From positions 116,691-180,690 of the forward strand of contig JAWLCA010000005.1 in assembly GCA_041687395.1 (NCBI GenBank): DNA of 64,000 bases. Direction: 5' to 3'. Source of the DNA: JAWLCA01 sp041687395. GTDB lineage: Bacteria; Pseudomonadota; Alphaproteobacteria; Rhodobacterales; Rhodobacteraceae. The position numbers and the translations under genes are program-made. The notes under the pieces are model-generated. The model was given only the letters and a program-made list of their open reading frames with translations. It was not told where the DNA came from and searched no databases. This document shows positions 54,418 to 63,891 of this stretch, in pieces (positions within the stretch are counted from its first letter, which is position 1; each line of letters opens with the position of its first letter).

Positions 54418-54442
54418 GCGAGGGGGCGTACCGCCCCCTCGC
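54418..54442 (-). terminator. hairpin terminator after serA
   Basis: An 11-bp perfect stem GCGAGGGGGCG/CGCCCCCTCGC with loop TAC, 10 nt after the serA stop. No T-tract visible. Confidence 0.65.
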
Positions 54443-54452
54443 AGCGGTCCTT

Positions 54453-56048
54453 TCAGGCGATGTCGAATTCCAGCGGGCGCACCTGCTGGAAAAGACCGGT
54501 CTCCTCCAGTTCGGCCACCACGGCATCGGGGATGTGTTCATCCAGATACAGGATCGCGATCGCCTCATTGCCCACGCCCGACCGGCCCAGGGTGAAGTTG
54601 GCGATGTTGACCCCGTTCTTGCCCAGGATCATCCCCAGCGTGCCGATGATGCCGGGCACGTCGCGGTTGGTCGTGTAAAGCATGTGCTGCCCGATCTCGG
54701 CGTCGATGTTGATGCCCTTGATCTGGATGAACCGCGGCTTGCCATCCGAGAACACGGTGCCCGCGATGGAGCGTTCGCGCGTTTCGGTCACCACCGTCAC
54801 CTTGATATAGCCGTCGAACACGCCCGATTTCTCTTGCCGGGTGGTCGAGATCTGGATGCCGCGTTCCTTGGCGATGATCGGGGCCGAGACCATGTTCACG
54901 TCCGGGTTCGACGCCTTCATGATCCCCGCGATGGTGGCGCAGTTCAGCGCCTGCAGGTTCATGCCGGCGGCGACTCCGTCGTAAAGCACGTTGATCGCCT
55001 TGATCGGCTCGTCCGTCATCTGGCCCACGAAGGCGCCGATGTGGCCCGCCAGTTGCAGCCACGGCCCCATGACGGCGGCTTCCTCGGCGGTGACGGACGG
55101 CATGTTCAGCGCGTTCTGCACCGCCCCGGTCAGCAGGTAATCCGACATTTGCTCGGCCACCTGGATCGCCACGTTCTCCTGCGCCTCGGTGGTCGATGCG
55201 CCCAGGTGCGGCGTCACCACCACGTTCGGCAAGCCGAACAGCGGGCTGTCGGTCGCGGGCTCCACCGCAAAGACGTCCAGCCCGGCGCCGGCGACGTGGC
55301 CCGACTTCAGCGCCTCGGCCAGCGCGGCCTCGTCGATCAGGCCGCCACGGGCGCAGTTGACGATCCGCACGCCGGGTTTCGTCTTTGCCAGCGCCTCGGC
55401 CGACAGGATGTTGCGGGTCTTGTCGGTCAGCGGCACGTGGAGCGTGATGAAATCGGCCTTTTCCAGCAGATCCTCCAGTTCGACCTTGTGCACGCCCAGC
55501 TTCACCGCGCGTTCCTCGGACAGGAAGGGATCGTAGGCCAGCACCTTCATCTTCAGCGCCAGCGCGCGCTCGGCCACGATCGACCCGATGTTGCCGCAAC
55601 CAATCAGGCCGAGGGTCTTGTTGAACAGCTCCACCCCCATGAACCGGGATTTTTCCCATTTCCCGGAATGGGTTGAGGCGTTCGCCTCGGGGATCTGGCG
55701 GGCCACGGCGAACATCAGCGCGATGGCGTGTTCGGCGGTGGTGATCGAGTTGCCGAAGGGGGTGTTCATCACGATCACGCCCTTCTTTGACGCCGCCGGG
55801 ATATCGACGTTGTCGACCCCGATGCCGGCGCGGCCGATCACCTTCAGGCGGTCGGCGCCGTCGAGCAGCTTTGCCGTCACCTTGGTGGCCGAGCGTATCG
55901 CCAGGCCGTCATAATCGCCGATGATCTCGGCCAGCTTTTCCTTGTCCTTGCCAAGTTTCGGCATGTAGTCGACCTCGACCCCGCGATCGCGGAAGATCTG
56001 GACGGCTGTTTCGGACAGTTCGTCGGAGACGAGAACCTTGGGTGCCAT
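54453..56048 (-). CDS. serA: D-3-phosphoglycerate dehydrogenase
   Basis: A 531-aa protein of the long SerA type. Substrate/NAD domain: RAGIGVDNVDIPAASKKGV, the NAD motif GLIGCGNIGSIVA, NCARGGLIDEAALAEAL and the catalytic His in VVTPHLGASTTEAQENVA. An intervening ASB domain precedes the C-terminal ACT domain (about 455-531, TTNRDVPGIIGTLGMILGKNGVNIANFTLG), which allows serine feedback. GGAGG precedes ATG 56048, preferred over an in-frame ATG 12 nt upstream. Confidence 0.96.
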   Translation of the reverse strand: MAPKVLVSDELSETAVQIFRDRGVEVDYMPKLGKDKEKLAEIIGDYDGLAIRSATKVTAKLLDGADRLKVIGRAGIGVDNVDIPAASKKGVIVMNTPFGNSITTAEHAIALMFAVARQIPEANASTHSGKWEKSRFMGVELFNKTLGLIGCGNIGSIVAERALALKMKVLAYDPFLSEERAVKLGVHKVELEDLLEKADFITLHVPLTDKTRNILSAEALAKTKPGVRIVNCARGGLIDEAALAEALKSGHVAGAGLDVFAVEPATDSPLFGLPNVVVTPHLGASTTEAQENVAIQVAEQMSDYLLTGAVQNALNMPSVTAEEAAVMGPWLQLAGHIGAFVGQMTDEPIKAINVLYDGVAAGMNLQALNCATIAGIMKASNPDVNMVSAPIIAKERGIQISTTRQEKSGVFDGYIKVTVVTETRERSIAGTVFSDGKPRFIQIKGINIDAEIGQHMLYTTNRDVPGIIGTLGMILGKNGVNIANFTLGRSGVGNEAIAILYLDEHIPDAVVAELEETGLFQQVRPLEFDIA

Positions 56049-56083
56049 GTCGGCCTCCATCTATATGTGCATCTGAAGAGGAT

Positions 56084-56115
56084 CCGCGCGCATGCCGTGA
56101 ATACGGTGCGCGCGG
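56084..56115 (-). promoter_or_regulatory. strong stem-loop between serC and serA
   Basis: Nine base pairs CCGCGCGCA/TGCGCGCGG continue, past a 2-nt bulge, into CCGT/ACGG around a GAAT loop. It sits in the 96-nt serC-serA gap, 36 nt before the serA start, with no T-tract. It could shape the serC:serA ratio by pausing, processing or partial termination. Confidence 0.5.
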
Positions 56116-56144
56116 TGGGGATGTGTCGGCCCGCGCCGACAGCG

Positions 56145-57302
56145 TCAGGCCGCGGCCTGCAGCGCCGCGATCTCGGCCTGGAAGGCCCAGTCGACCCACG
56201 GCATGAGGGCTGCCACGTCCGCCGCCTCGACCGTCGATCCGCACCAGATCCGCAGGCCCGGCGGCGCGTCGCGATAGGCGCCCACGTCCAGCGCCACGCC
56301 CTCACCCTCCAGCCGCTTCGCCACGGCCTTGGCAAAGGCCGCGCCGTCGGTGATGCGGGGGTCGGTGAACTTCAGGCAGACGCTGGTGGTCGATGCCGTC
56401 GCCGGATCGACGGCGAGGTTTTCGATCCAGTCGCGCGCGGCGACGAAATCGGCGATCACCTGCGCGTTGGCCTTCGCCCGCGCGATCAGGCCCGGCAGAC
56501 CGCCCACGCTTTCGGCCCAGTCGAGCGCCACGAGATAATCCTCGACCGCCAGCATTGACGGCGTGTTGATCGTCTCGCCCTGAAAGATGCCCTCGATCAG
56601 CTTGCCACCCTTGGTCAGGCGAAAGATCTTCGGCAGCGGCCAGGCGGGCGTGTAGCTTTCCAGCCGCTCCACCGCGCGGGGGCTCAGGATCAGCATGCCG
56701 TGCGCCGCCTCGCCGCCCAGCACCTTCTGCCAGGAGAAGGTGACCACATCCAGCTTGTCCCAGGGCAGGTCCATCGCAAAGGCCGCGCTGGTCGCATCGC
56801 AGATCGTCAGGCCCGCACGGTCGGCAGGAATCGCGTCGCCGTTCGGCAGCCGCACGCCGCTGGTGGTGCCATTCCAGGTAAAGACGACATCGGCGTCGAA
56901 ATTCACCTGCGCCATGTCCACGATCTCGCCATAGGGCGCCTTGCGCACCACGGCGTCCAGCTTCAGCTGCTTGACCGCATCGGTCACCCAACCCTCGCCG
57001 AACGACTCCCACGCGATCATCTCGACCGGGCGCGCACCCAGCAGCGACCACATCGCCATTTCCACCGCGCCGGTGTCGGAGGCGGGCACGATGCCGATGC
57101 GGTAGTCATCCGGCACGCCCAGGATCGCGCGGGTCTTGTCGATGGCGGCTTTCAGCTTTGCCTTGCCCACGGCGGCGCGGTGCGACCGGCCCAAGGGGGC
57201 GTCGCGCAGGGCATCAAGCGTCCAGGTGGGGGGCTTGGCGCAGGGGCCGGAAGAGAAGCGCGGATTGGCCGGCCGCGCGGCCGGTTTGGTGAGATCAGTC
57301 AT
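56145..57302 (-). CDS. serC: phosphoserine aminotransferase
   Basis: A 385-aa PLP enzyme of the alphaproteobacterial SerC type. NPRFSSGPCAKPPTWTLDAL start, GRSHRAAVGKAKLKAAI, TWNGTTSGVRLP, ICDATSAAFAMDLPWDKLDVVTFSWQKVLGGEAAHG (PLP Lys in SWQK) and INTPSMLAVEDYLVALDWAE. It converts 3-phosphohydroxypyruvate to phosphoserine; serA lies downstream on the same strand. Confidence 0.96.
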   Translation of the reverse strand: MTDLTKPAARPANPRFSSGPCAKPPTWTLDALRDAPLGRSHRAAVGKAKLKAAIDKTRAILGVPDDYRIGIVPASDTGAVEMAMWSLLGARPVEMIAWESFGEGWVTDAVKQLKLDAVVRKAPYGEIVDMAQVNFDADVVFTWNGTTSGVRLPNGDAIPADRAGLTICDATSAAFAMDLPWDKLDVVTFSWQKVLGGEAAHGMLILSPRAVERLESYTPAWPLPKIFRLTKGGKLIEGIFQGETINTPSMLAVEDYLVALDWAESVGGLPGLIARAKANAQVIADFVAARDWIENLAVDPATASTTSVCLKFTDPRITDGAAFAKAVAKRLEGEGVALDVGAYRDAPPGLRIWCGSTVEAADVAALMPWVDWAFQAEIAALQAAA

Positions 57303-57385
57303 GGTATCCTTCCAGATATATGCCCTTCGTTGGGGAAGGGTGTCCCACCGCCGCGATTACTCCCGTTCGGCGCGGCGCGCAACGA
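57303..57385 (-). ncRNA. candidate serC leader RNA motif
   Basis: Minus-strand leader of serC with two hairpins. The first is CGCCGCG/CGCGGCG (57371-57377 with 57349-57355, 15-nt loop containing GGGAGTAAT). The second is CCCTTC/GAAGGG (57335-57340 with 57323-57328, loop CCCAAC). The ribosome-binding GGAAGG follows. Position, conserved-looking loops and gene context match the alphaproteobacterial serC motif described by comparative genomics (ligand not established). A covariance search is needed to confirm. Confidence 0.55.
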
Positions 57386-57514
57386 ATAAGTCTGGACTGG
57401 CGAAAAACGTCGCACCGAGGACGAAAATGGCCGATCCGGCCCTATCTCGACAGTGTTAACCTTTTCCGGAGCGAACCGGTGCGAACACCGGCCGCGACCT
57501 TGGGAGGGGACAGA

Positions 57515-58351
57515 ATGAAAAGACTTGCACTGGCGGCCTTGGCCGCCACCTTGCCTGCAGTGGTGCAGGCGGAAACTCCGGTCGAACGCGGCGAATATCT
57601 GGTACAGGGGCCGGCGGGATGCGGCAACTGCCACACCCCGTTGGGGCCGGAGGGCTTCGTCTGGGACCAGGATCTTGGTGGCCGGCTGGTGGAAGAGAAC
57701 CAGATGTTCACCGCCTATGCGCCGAACATCACCCCCGGCAGCCGCATCGCCGACTGGTCCGATGCGGAACTCGCCCGCGCGATTCGCGAAGGTCTGCGCC
57801 CGGATGGCACGATCATCGGCCCGCCGATGCCGTTTCCCATGTATCGCGGCCTGTCGGACGAGGATCTTGGGGCCATCGTCGCCTATCTGCGCACCGTGCC
57901 TGTTGTGGAGAACGCGGTGCCGGAGTCGGTCTACAACATCCCCCTGCCCCCGGCCTACGGCCCACCGGTGGAAAGCGTCGCCGCGATCCCGCGCGGGGTG
58001 ACGGCGGACTATGGCGCCTACCTTGCCGGCCCTGTCGCCCATTGCCTTGAATGCCACACGCCGATGGGGCCGCAGGGGCCGATGCTGGACACCGACCTTG
58101 GCCGCGGCGGGTTCGAGTTTCACGGGCCCTGGGGCATCTCGGTCGCGTCGAACCTGACCAGCCATGAGGACGGTCTGGCGGGCTACAGCGATGACAAACT
58201 CGCGGCGATGATCACCGAAGGCGTGCACCCCGACGGCACGCCGATGATGCCGCCAATGCCCTACGGCTATCTGGCAAGGATGACCGACGACGATCTGGCG
58301 GCGATCATCCTTTACCTGCGCAGCTTGCCGCCCCTGCCCGACGCGGGCTGA
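57515..58351 (+). CDS. diheme c-type cytochrome
   Basis: A 278-aa protein with a signal peptide (MKRLALAALAATLPAVVQA). Two cytochrome c domains: CGNCH near residue 38 with axial Met candidates in IIGPPMPFPMYRGL, and CLECH near 178 with MMPPMPYGYLARM. The tandem layout resembles the cytochrome subunits of alcohol/aldehyde dehydrogenases, but no dehydrogenase gene adjoins. GGGAGGGG precedes ATG 57515. Periplasmic electron carrier, partner unknown. Confidence 0.88.
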   Translation: MKRLALAALAATLPAVVQAETPVERGEYLVQGPAGCGNCHTPLGPEGFVWDQDLGGRLVEENQMFTAYAPNITPGSRIADWSDAELARAIREGLRPDGTIIGPPMPFPMYRGLSDEDLGAIVAYLRTVPVVENAVPESVYNIPLPPAYGPPVESVAAIPRGVTADYGAYLAGPVAHCLECHTPMGPQGPMLDTDLGRGGFEFHGPWGISVASNLTSHEDGLAGYSDDKLAAMITEGVHPDGTPMMPPMPYGYLARMTDDDLAAIILYLRSLPPLPDAG

Positions 58352-58413
58352 AGGGGTCTGGTCAATCCCCCTTTGGCTGGTCTATCGCGGGGCCAGTCCA
58401 AAGGGGGGTGCCC

Positions 58414-59292
58414 ATGCACATCGTCACGCTGCTGACCAATCCCGCGCGCGGCGGGCTGGACCGTGCCACCGTCGAATCCCTGCGCGACGCCTGGGGCGGC
58501 GGCGTGGCCGAGTGGCTGAACCCCGGCATCGCGGCCGAGTTTCCGGTGGACACCGTCCCCGGTAACCGGTGGGGGGTGTGGCAGGGCCTGCAGGGTCTGG
58601 GCATCGACATGGCGGTGCAGCCGGATCAGGGGCGCAAGAAGCGCCTGCTGATCGCCGACATGGACAGCACCATGATCGGACAGGAATGCATCGACGAACT
58701 GGCCGACGTAGCGGGCATCGGCGCGCATGTGGCCGCGATCACCGCCCGCGCGATGAACGGAGAGCTGGAGTTCGAGGATGCCCTGCGCGAGCGCGTGGCG
58801 CTGCTGGCGGGCCTGAATGCCGAGGTGATCGGCCAGGTCCTGATGGAGCGGATCAGCTACGCCCCCGGCGGGCGCGTATTGGTCGCCACGATGAAGGCGG
58901 CGGGCGCGCAGGCTGTGCTGGTGTCTGGCGGCTTCACCGCGTTCACCGAGTCGGTGGCGGAGGGCCTTGGCTTTCACGAACACCGCGCCAACCGGCTGGA
59001 GATCGAGGGGGGCAAGCTGACCGGCCGCGTGATCGAGCCGATCCTGGGCCGGCAGGCCAAGGTCGATGCGCTGGAAGAGATCACCGCCCGGCTGGGGCTG
59101 ACGCCCGCCGATGCGCTCGCCGTGGGCGACGGCGCGAACGATCTGGGCATGCTGCACCGCGCGGGCACCGGTGTGGCGCTGCACGCGAAACCGGCGGTGG
59201 CGGAACAGTGCGAGATCCGGGTGAACCACGGCGATCTGACCGCGCTGCTGTACCTGCAGGGCTATGCGGCGGGCGAGTTCTCGGCGGGCTGA
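58414..59292 (+). CDS. serB: phosphoserine phosphatase
   Basis: A 292-aa HAD enzyme. The catalytic motif DMDSTMIGQECIDELAD holds nucleophile Asp82 and acid Asp84. Motif II is in LVSGGFTAFTE, the Lys motif in GRQAKVDALEEI, and motif III GDGANDLGML. An N-terminal extension of about 75 residues (LLTNPARGGLDRATVESL) replaces the ACT domain of some homologues. It finishes the pathway begun by SerA and SerC 1 kb away. ATG 58414 follows AAGGGGGG; a GTG two codons earlier is possible. Confidence 0.95.
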   Translation: MHIVTLLTNPARGGLDRATVESLRDAWGGGVAEWLNPGIAAEFPVDTVPGNRWGVWQGLQGLGIDMAVQPDQGRKKRLLIADMDSTMIGQECIDELADVAGIGAHVAAITARAMNGELEFEDALRERVALLAGLNAEVIGQVLMERISYAPGGRVLVATMKAAGAQAVLVSGGFTAFTESVAEGLGFHEHRANRLEIEGGKLTGRVIEPILGRQAKVDALEEITARLGLTPADALAVGDGANDLGMLHRAGTGVALHAKPAVAEQCEIRVNHGDLTALLYLQGYAAGEFSAG

Positions 59293-59316
59293 GCCGGGCG
59301 CGAAACGGTTACGGGC

Positions 59317-59381
59317 AGGTTAACAGAAACTGCGGAATATAGCATTTTCAATGGCTTGAGATTTTGTGCACGCGTGCACAA
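59317..59381 (-). repeat. convergent-end palindromic element, copy D
   Basis: The longest palindrome of the four, TTGTGCACGCGTGCACAA (59364-59381), lies 7 nt after the asparaginase stop. Minus-strand reading: CACGCGTG, 9 nt, TCAAGC, 2 nt, TTGA, then AGTTTCTGTTAACC ending 51 nt after the core. The serB stop is 24 nt from the other end. Confidence 0.7.
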
Positions 59382-59388
59382 CGCCCCT

Positions 59389-60378
59389 TCAGCCCGGAAA
59401 TCCGGGGGCTGTCCGGATCGACCCCACTTCCAGCCCGCGCCAGTTCCGCTCCACCGTGTGCAGCCGCTTCCGCGTCGCCGGATGGTCGGCTTCCAGCACC
59501 CCCAGCCGCACCAGCAGCGCCGCCACCGCCGCCTCGGCAGCCCGCGTCCCGCCATCGACGATCTTCAGCGCGATACCCAGCTTCTTCTCGGGCACGATCG
59601 CCACGAACACCGCCTCGGCCCCGGTCTTGATCGCGACCCGCCCCCCCATCGCCCGCATCAGTTCCGTACACGCCCGCCCCTCACCCGCGACCAGTTCGGG
59701 ATGCGCCGCCATCGCCGACCGCAGCCGCACCATCGCCCGCCCCCGCGCGTCCGTCTCCTCGGCCGCCGCGAAAGCCGCCATGGCCCGCGCCAGCCCCGCG
59801 ACCGAGCAGGCGAAGTTCGGCGCCGAACAGCCGTCGATCCCGTAGCGGGGTGAGGTCTCGCCCGTCACCTCCTCGAACGCGGCCTTCACCGCCCGCTGCA
59901 CCGGATGATCCGGCTCCACATACTCCGGCCCCGCCTTCAGGTGCCGGTTCAGCATCAGGAACCCCGCGTGCTTGCCCGAGCAGTTGTTGTGGATCTGGCA
60001 GGGCGCCTCATACGCGCGGATCAGCCGGTCCCGCTCTTCCCGGTCCTTCGGCTCATGCGCGCCACAGCGCAGGTCAGACTCGCCCAGCCCCAGATCGTCC
60101 AGCCAGTGCGACACGCCGGACACATGCATCGCCGCCCCCTGATGGCTCGCGCACGCCAGCGCCAGCTGCTCGTCACTCAGCCCCTCCCCTGCCCCGCTTT
60201 CCAGCAACGGCAGCGCCTGAAGCATCTTGCAGGACGAGCGTGGAAAGATGATTTCGGCGGGATTCCCCCAACCCTCGACAACGTCGCCCGCGGGCGTGCA
60301 GATCGCTGCATGGCCAAGGTGGCTGCTCTCCACCATGCCGCCACGCCAAAGCCCCACCATCTGCTGTGCAGATGCCAT
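59389..60378 (-). CDS. L-asparaginase II (Rhizobium-type)
   Basis: A 329-aa protein of the asparaginase_II family (distinct from E. coli AnsB). Family motifs: VESSHLGHAAICTPAGDVV, FPRSSCKMLQALPLLESG (SxxK serine-lysine pair), CASHQGAAMHVSGVSHWL, HNNCSGKHAGFL and YGIDGCSAPNFACSVAGLARAMA. It hydrolyses L-asparagine in the cytoplasm. ATG 60378 has GAGGGG upstream. The stop is followed by palindromic element D. Confidence 0.92.
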   Translation of the reverse strand: MASAQQMVGLWRGGMVESSHLGHAAICTPAGDVVEGWGNPAEIIFPRSSCKMLQALPLLESGAGEGLSDEQLALACASHQGAAMHVSGVSHWLDDLGLGESDLRCGAHEPKDREERDRLIRAYEAPCQIHNNCSGKHAGFLMLNRHLKAGPEYVEPDHPVQRAVKAAFEEVTGETSPRYGIDGCSAPNFACSVAGLARAMAAFAAAEETDARGRAMVRLRSAMAAHPELVAGEGRACTELMRAMGGRVAIKTGAEAVFVAIVPEKKLGIALKIVDGGTRAAEAAVAALLVRLGVLEADHPATRKRLHTVERNWRGLEVGSIRTAPGFPG

Positions 60379-60550
60379 CAATCGTCCCCTCACGCTTGCG
60401 CGATTTTTTGCCCAGCGGGCTTTCATAAATCCGCGCTTTTACGGTAAGGACCGAATATCGAGTTGAACAACGCGCTGCCACAGGAAAAGGTCGTACACGG
60501 CCAGCAGGCGGCGGCGCATGGGGCAAGGAACGGCGGAGGCTGTGAAAATC

Positions 60551-61096
60551 ATGACATCATGGATGCGGCGCGGCTTCGGCAGCGTGATCATCGCGGCAGC
60601 GGCAGCCGGGGCGCTGGCCGCACCGGCCAGCGCGCAGCAATCGACCAATCGCGTGGCGACCGAGACGGATTGGAGCGTCTTCGTCGAGGAAAACCCGCAA
60701 AAGGAATGCTGGGGCGTTTCGGCCCCGAAAGAGACGGTGAATACCCGCGGTGGCCAGACTGTCAGCGTGAACCGGGGCGACATCCTGCTGTTCGTCACCT
60801 TCCGTCCCGGCGCGGGTTCCCGCGGCGAGGTGTCGTTCACCGGCGGCTATCCTTTCGCGCCGTCTTCGACCGTCGACGTTCAGATCGGCAGCGACACCTT
60901 TCAGCTTTTCGTTGACGGGCAATGGGCCTGGCCGCAGAACGCCGAAGACGATGCACGCCTGCTTGCCGCCATGCGCCGCGGGTCCGAGGCGATCGTGACC
61001 GGACGGTCATCGCGCGGGACCGATACGCGTGACACCTTCTCGCTGATGGGTTTCACCGCCGCGATGGCGGAAGCCGAAAGCCGCTGCAGCAACTGA
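60551..61096 (+). CDS. invasion-associated locus B (IalB) family protein
   Basis: A 181-aa protein. Signal peptide GFGSVIIAAAAAGALAAPASAQ. The mature part contains TDWSVFVEENPQKECWGVSAP, the IalB signature with Trp/Cys, plus the C-terminal Cys in AEAESRCSN that could pair with it. IalB-like periplasmic proteins occur widely in free-living alphaproteobacteria, so no virulence role is implied. ATG 60551 has GGAGG 11 nt upstream; an ATG at 60518 lacks one. Confidence 0.85.
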   Translation: MTSWMRRGFGSVIIAAAAAGALAAPASAQQSTNRVATETDWSVFVEENPQKECWGVSAPKETVNTRGGQTVSVNRGDILLFVTFRPGAGSRGEVSFTGGYPFAPSSTVDVQIGSDTFQLFVDGQWAWPQNAEDDARLLAAMRRGSEAIVTGRSSRGTDTRDTFSLMGFTAAMAEAESRCSN

Positions 61097-61118
61097 CGCG
61101 GTGCAGACTTGGCGGAAC

Positions 61119-61143
61119 GCCCCGGCCCGGCGCCGGGGCTTTT
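61119..61143 (+). terminator. intrinsic terminator after the IalB-like gene
   Basis: An 8-bp stem GCCCCGGC/GCCGGGGC (loop CCGGC) followed by TTTT, 22 nt after the stop. Confidence 0.8.
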
Positions 61144-61201
61144 CGTTTGTCGGAACGCCTCCCTGCCCTTATATGACGGCGATCCACGAAAGAGTTGCCC
61201 G

Positions 61202-62383
<1,182 letters not shown>

Positions 62384-62432
62384 CGATCGGTCTTGACGCC
62401 TGCACCGCACTGTCTTAGTGACGCGCCACCGT

Positions 62433-62509
62433 GGCGGAGTAGCTCAGTTGGTTAGAGCAGCGGAATCATAATCCGCGTGTCGGGGGTTCAAGTCCCTCCT
62501 CCGCTACCA
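62433..62509 (+). tRNA. tRNA-Met (CAU)
   Basis: A complete 77-nt cloverleaf with encoded CCA: acceptor GGCGGAG/CTCCGCT (G-U at 1-72), D arm GCTC/GAGC, anticodon stem GCGGA/TCCGC with loop ATCATAA (anticodon CAT), T arm GGGGG/CCCTC with loop TTCAAGT. The paired 1-72 end suggests elongator tRNA-Met; lysidine-modified Ile is not excluded by eye. It marks the border to the mobile-element debris downstream. Confidence 0.95.
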
Positions 62510-63239
62510 CGGTTCTTCAATGAATTAAGGCGATGCGCGAGGCCGAACCGTATCCTCCTGTACTGGTTTCTGGCCGGGACTGCGCCGGGACTGCGGCATC
62601 GTTTGGCCGGCACTTTAAAAAGTATAACAGGCGCGGCATCGTCGAAGAAGTGGAGACGTTAAACTTTCGTCATTGCGTCATGGTCAGTTAGAGGTGATCT
62701 TATAGGAGAGTTGGCAGGAACGGGCATGAACCGGAACGTCATGCCGAACTGAGATGAGGAACTTTCTCCAGCTGGCGCGCGAACTTCCGCCAAGTCAGCT
62801 GGAGGTCACCGTGTGGTACGAGGTCAAGGTTATTGCCGACCTCCCGGACAAGCGCCGCGTCCATCCGCGATCCGCCCGACGCCGAGATGGCTGCCAGATC
62901 GACACCCCGGCCCACATCCGCCGTTAAGCGTGTCTGGCATGCTGCAACGCAGCTCAATCGAGCCGCACATTCTCCCGGACCGAATGGGAACGAGCCAGCA
63001 GGCGCGAACGATCGGTGCAGAGCAGCCGCGTTGTGGTATCAGCTATTCTCGGGAATGCGAAAATATCACCTGGCACTGCGCCGCTCCTGCATGGTGATTT
63101 ACAGCCTTGCATTTGAGAGGAGCCGACAAAGTCGTCTGTTGACGCCGACCGGGCGGCAGTACCAACTGCGCTGGCGTCGCAATCAAATGCCCGCCCTCGC
63201 CGTATATGGACGGGGTTCGACTTCTCGTGAACAGCCCCG
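62510..63239. other. degraded, gene-poor region after tRNA-Met
   Basis: A 730-nt stretch with only short frames and uneven composition. A 55-codon plus-strand frame starts at 62533. A 72-codon minus frame (62739-62957, containing GGSRMDAALVREVGNNLDLVPHGDLQLTW) has protein-like composition but no recognised family. This looks like decayed, transferred DNA inserted next to the tRNA. Confidence 0.5.
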
Positions 63240-63695
63240 CTATCGGGTCGGCCTGCTGCGGTCGACGGTTACGCGGGCGATGTGGTTGGTCCCATGGATC
63301 AGCAGCGTATCGCCGTCCTGCGTGGTGCGCATGTGGCGCAGGATGCCGGCGTAGACCTCGCCCGAGGAGATTGGCCAGCTCTGGAAGCTTTCGTCCTCGG
63401 GGTCGAAGCGCACCAGCATGTCGGGGCGCACACCACTTTTATTATACCACACCGCCCCGTCGAAGACCGCGATGGCGTAGGGGTGCGAGGTCGGACCGCT
63501 TGGCGAATCCCATTCGCGGATGTCGCCCGACACCGGGTCGTAGCGCCCCAGCCGCCCGAGGCCCGAGTTGACCCACCAGATGATTCCGTCCGCGTCGATA
63601 TCGAAGCGCCGCACTGTAGTGCCGGCCTCGGGCAGGGAAATCTCGGTGACCTCCATCTTGTCGGGGTCGAGGGTGCGCCACCTCGGCGTCGACAT
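63240..63695 (-). pseudogene. C-terminal half of a Vgb/streptogramin-lyase-like beta-propeller
   Basis: About 150 residues remain (TLDPDKMEVTEISLPEAG..., IIWWVNSGLGRLGRYDPVSGDIREWDSPSGPTSHPYAI, VWYNKSGVRPDMLVRFDPEDESFQSWPI, ILRHMRTTQDGDTLLIHGTNHIARVTV), matching the C-terminal blades of Vgb-type propellers that are about 300 aa when complete. Homology stops near 63672, where an unrelated recombinase fragment on the other strand begins. An ATG at 63695 exists but would encode a fragment. Catalytic competence is unlikely. Confidence 0.75.
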
Positions 63696-63734
63696 CGAAG
63701 ATGCGCTTTCGCTGTCGGAGGGAATCGAGCTGTG
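63675..63734 (+). pseudogene. C-terminal remnant of a tyrosine recombinase/integrase
   Basis: In the plus frame ending with TGA at 63734, the last 19 residues read VRHLGVDIEDALSLSEGIEL, very like the conserved tail (VRYLGVDVEDAL..LAE.TE.) of phage-type integrases common in alphaproteobacteria. No catalytic residues remain, and upstream sequence in this frame belongs to the Vgb fragment. Short match, so confidence is moderate. Confidence 0.5.
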
Positions 63735-63891
63735 ACGGACTGCCCCGACCGGCATGTTACGTGGCGGTACGGCCCAAAACCGAGCTTCGTGCCTTTGTTG
63801 GTCGCTGCTGCCCAGTTTCACCAGAACGGTCATTCGCTGCGGTTGCGCGGTTGTCAAAAATACCAAACTCGCAGGACATTAGGGTGATTGT

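Noticed and set aside
53727..55676. A 649-codon plus-strand frame opposite the phosphatase and serA genes
   Set aside because: Spans two real minus-strand genes and their terminator; composition (HRDG-rich) is that of a shadow frame.
63672..63866. Extending the Vgb-like gene to the upstream ATG near 63866 as an intact 208-aa gene
   Set aside because: Homology stops at about 63672; the extra N-terminal part overlaps a recombinase tail on the other strand and has no propeller-like sequence.
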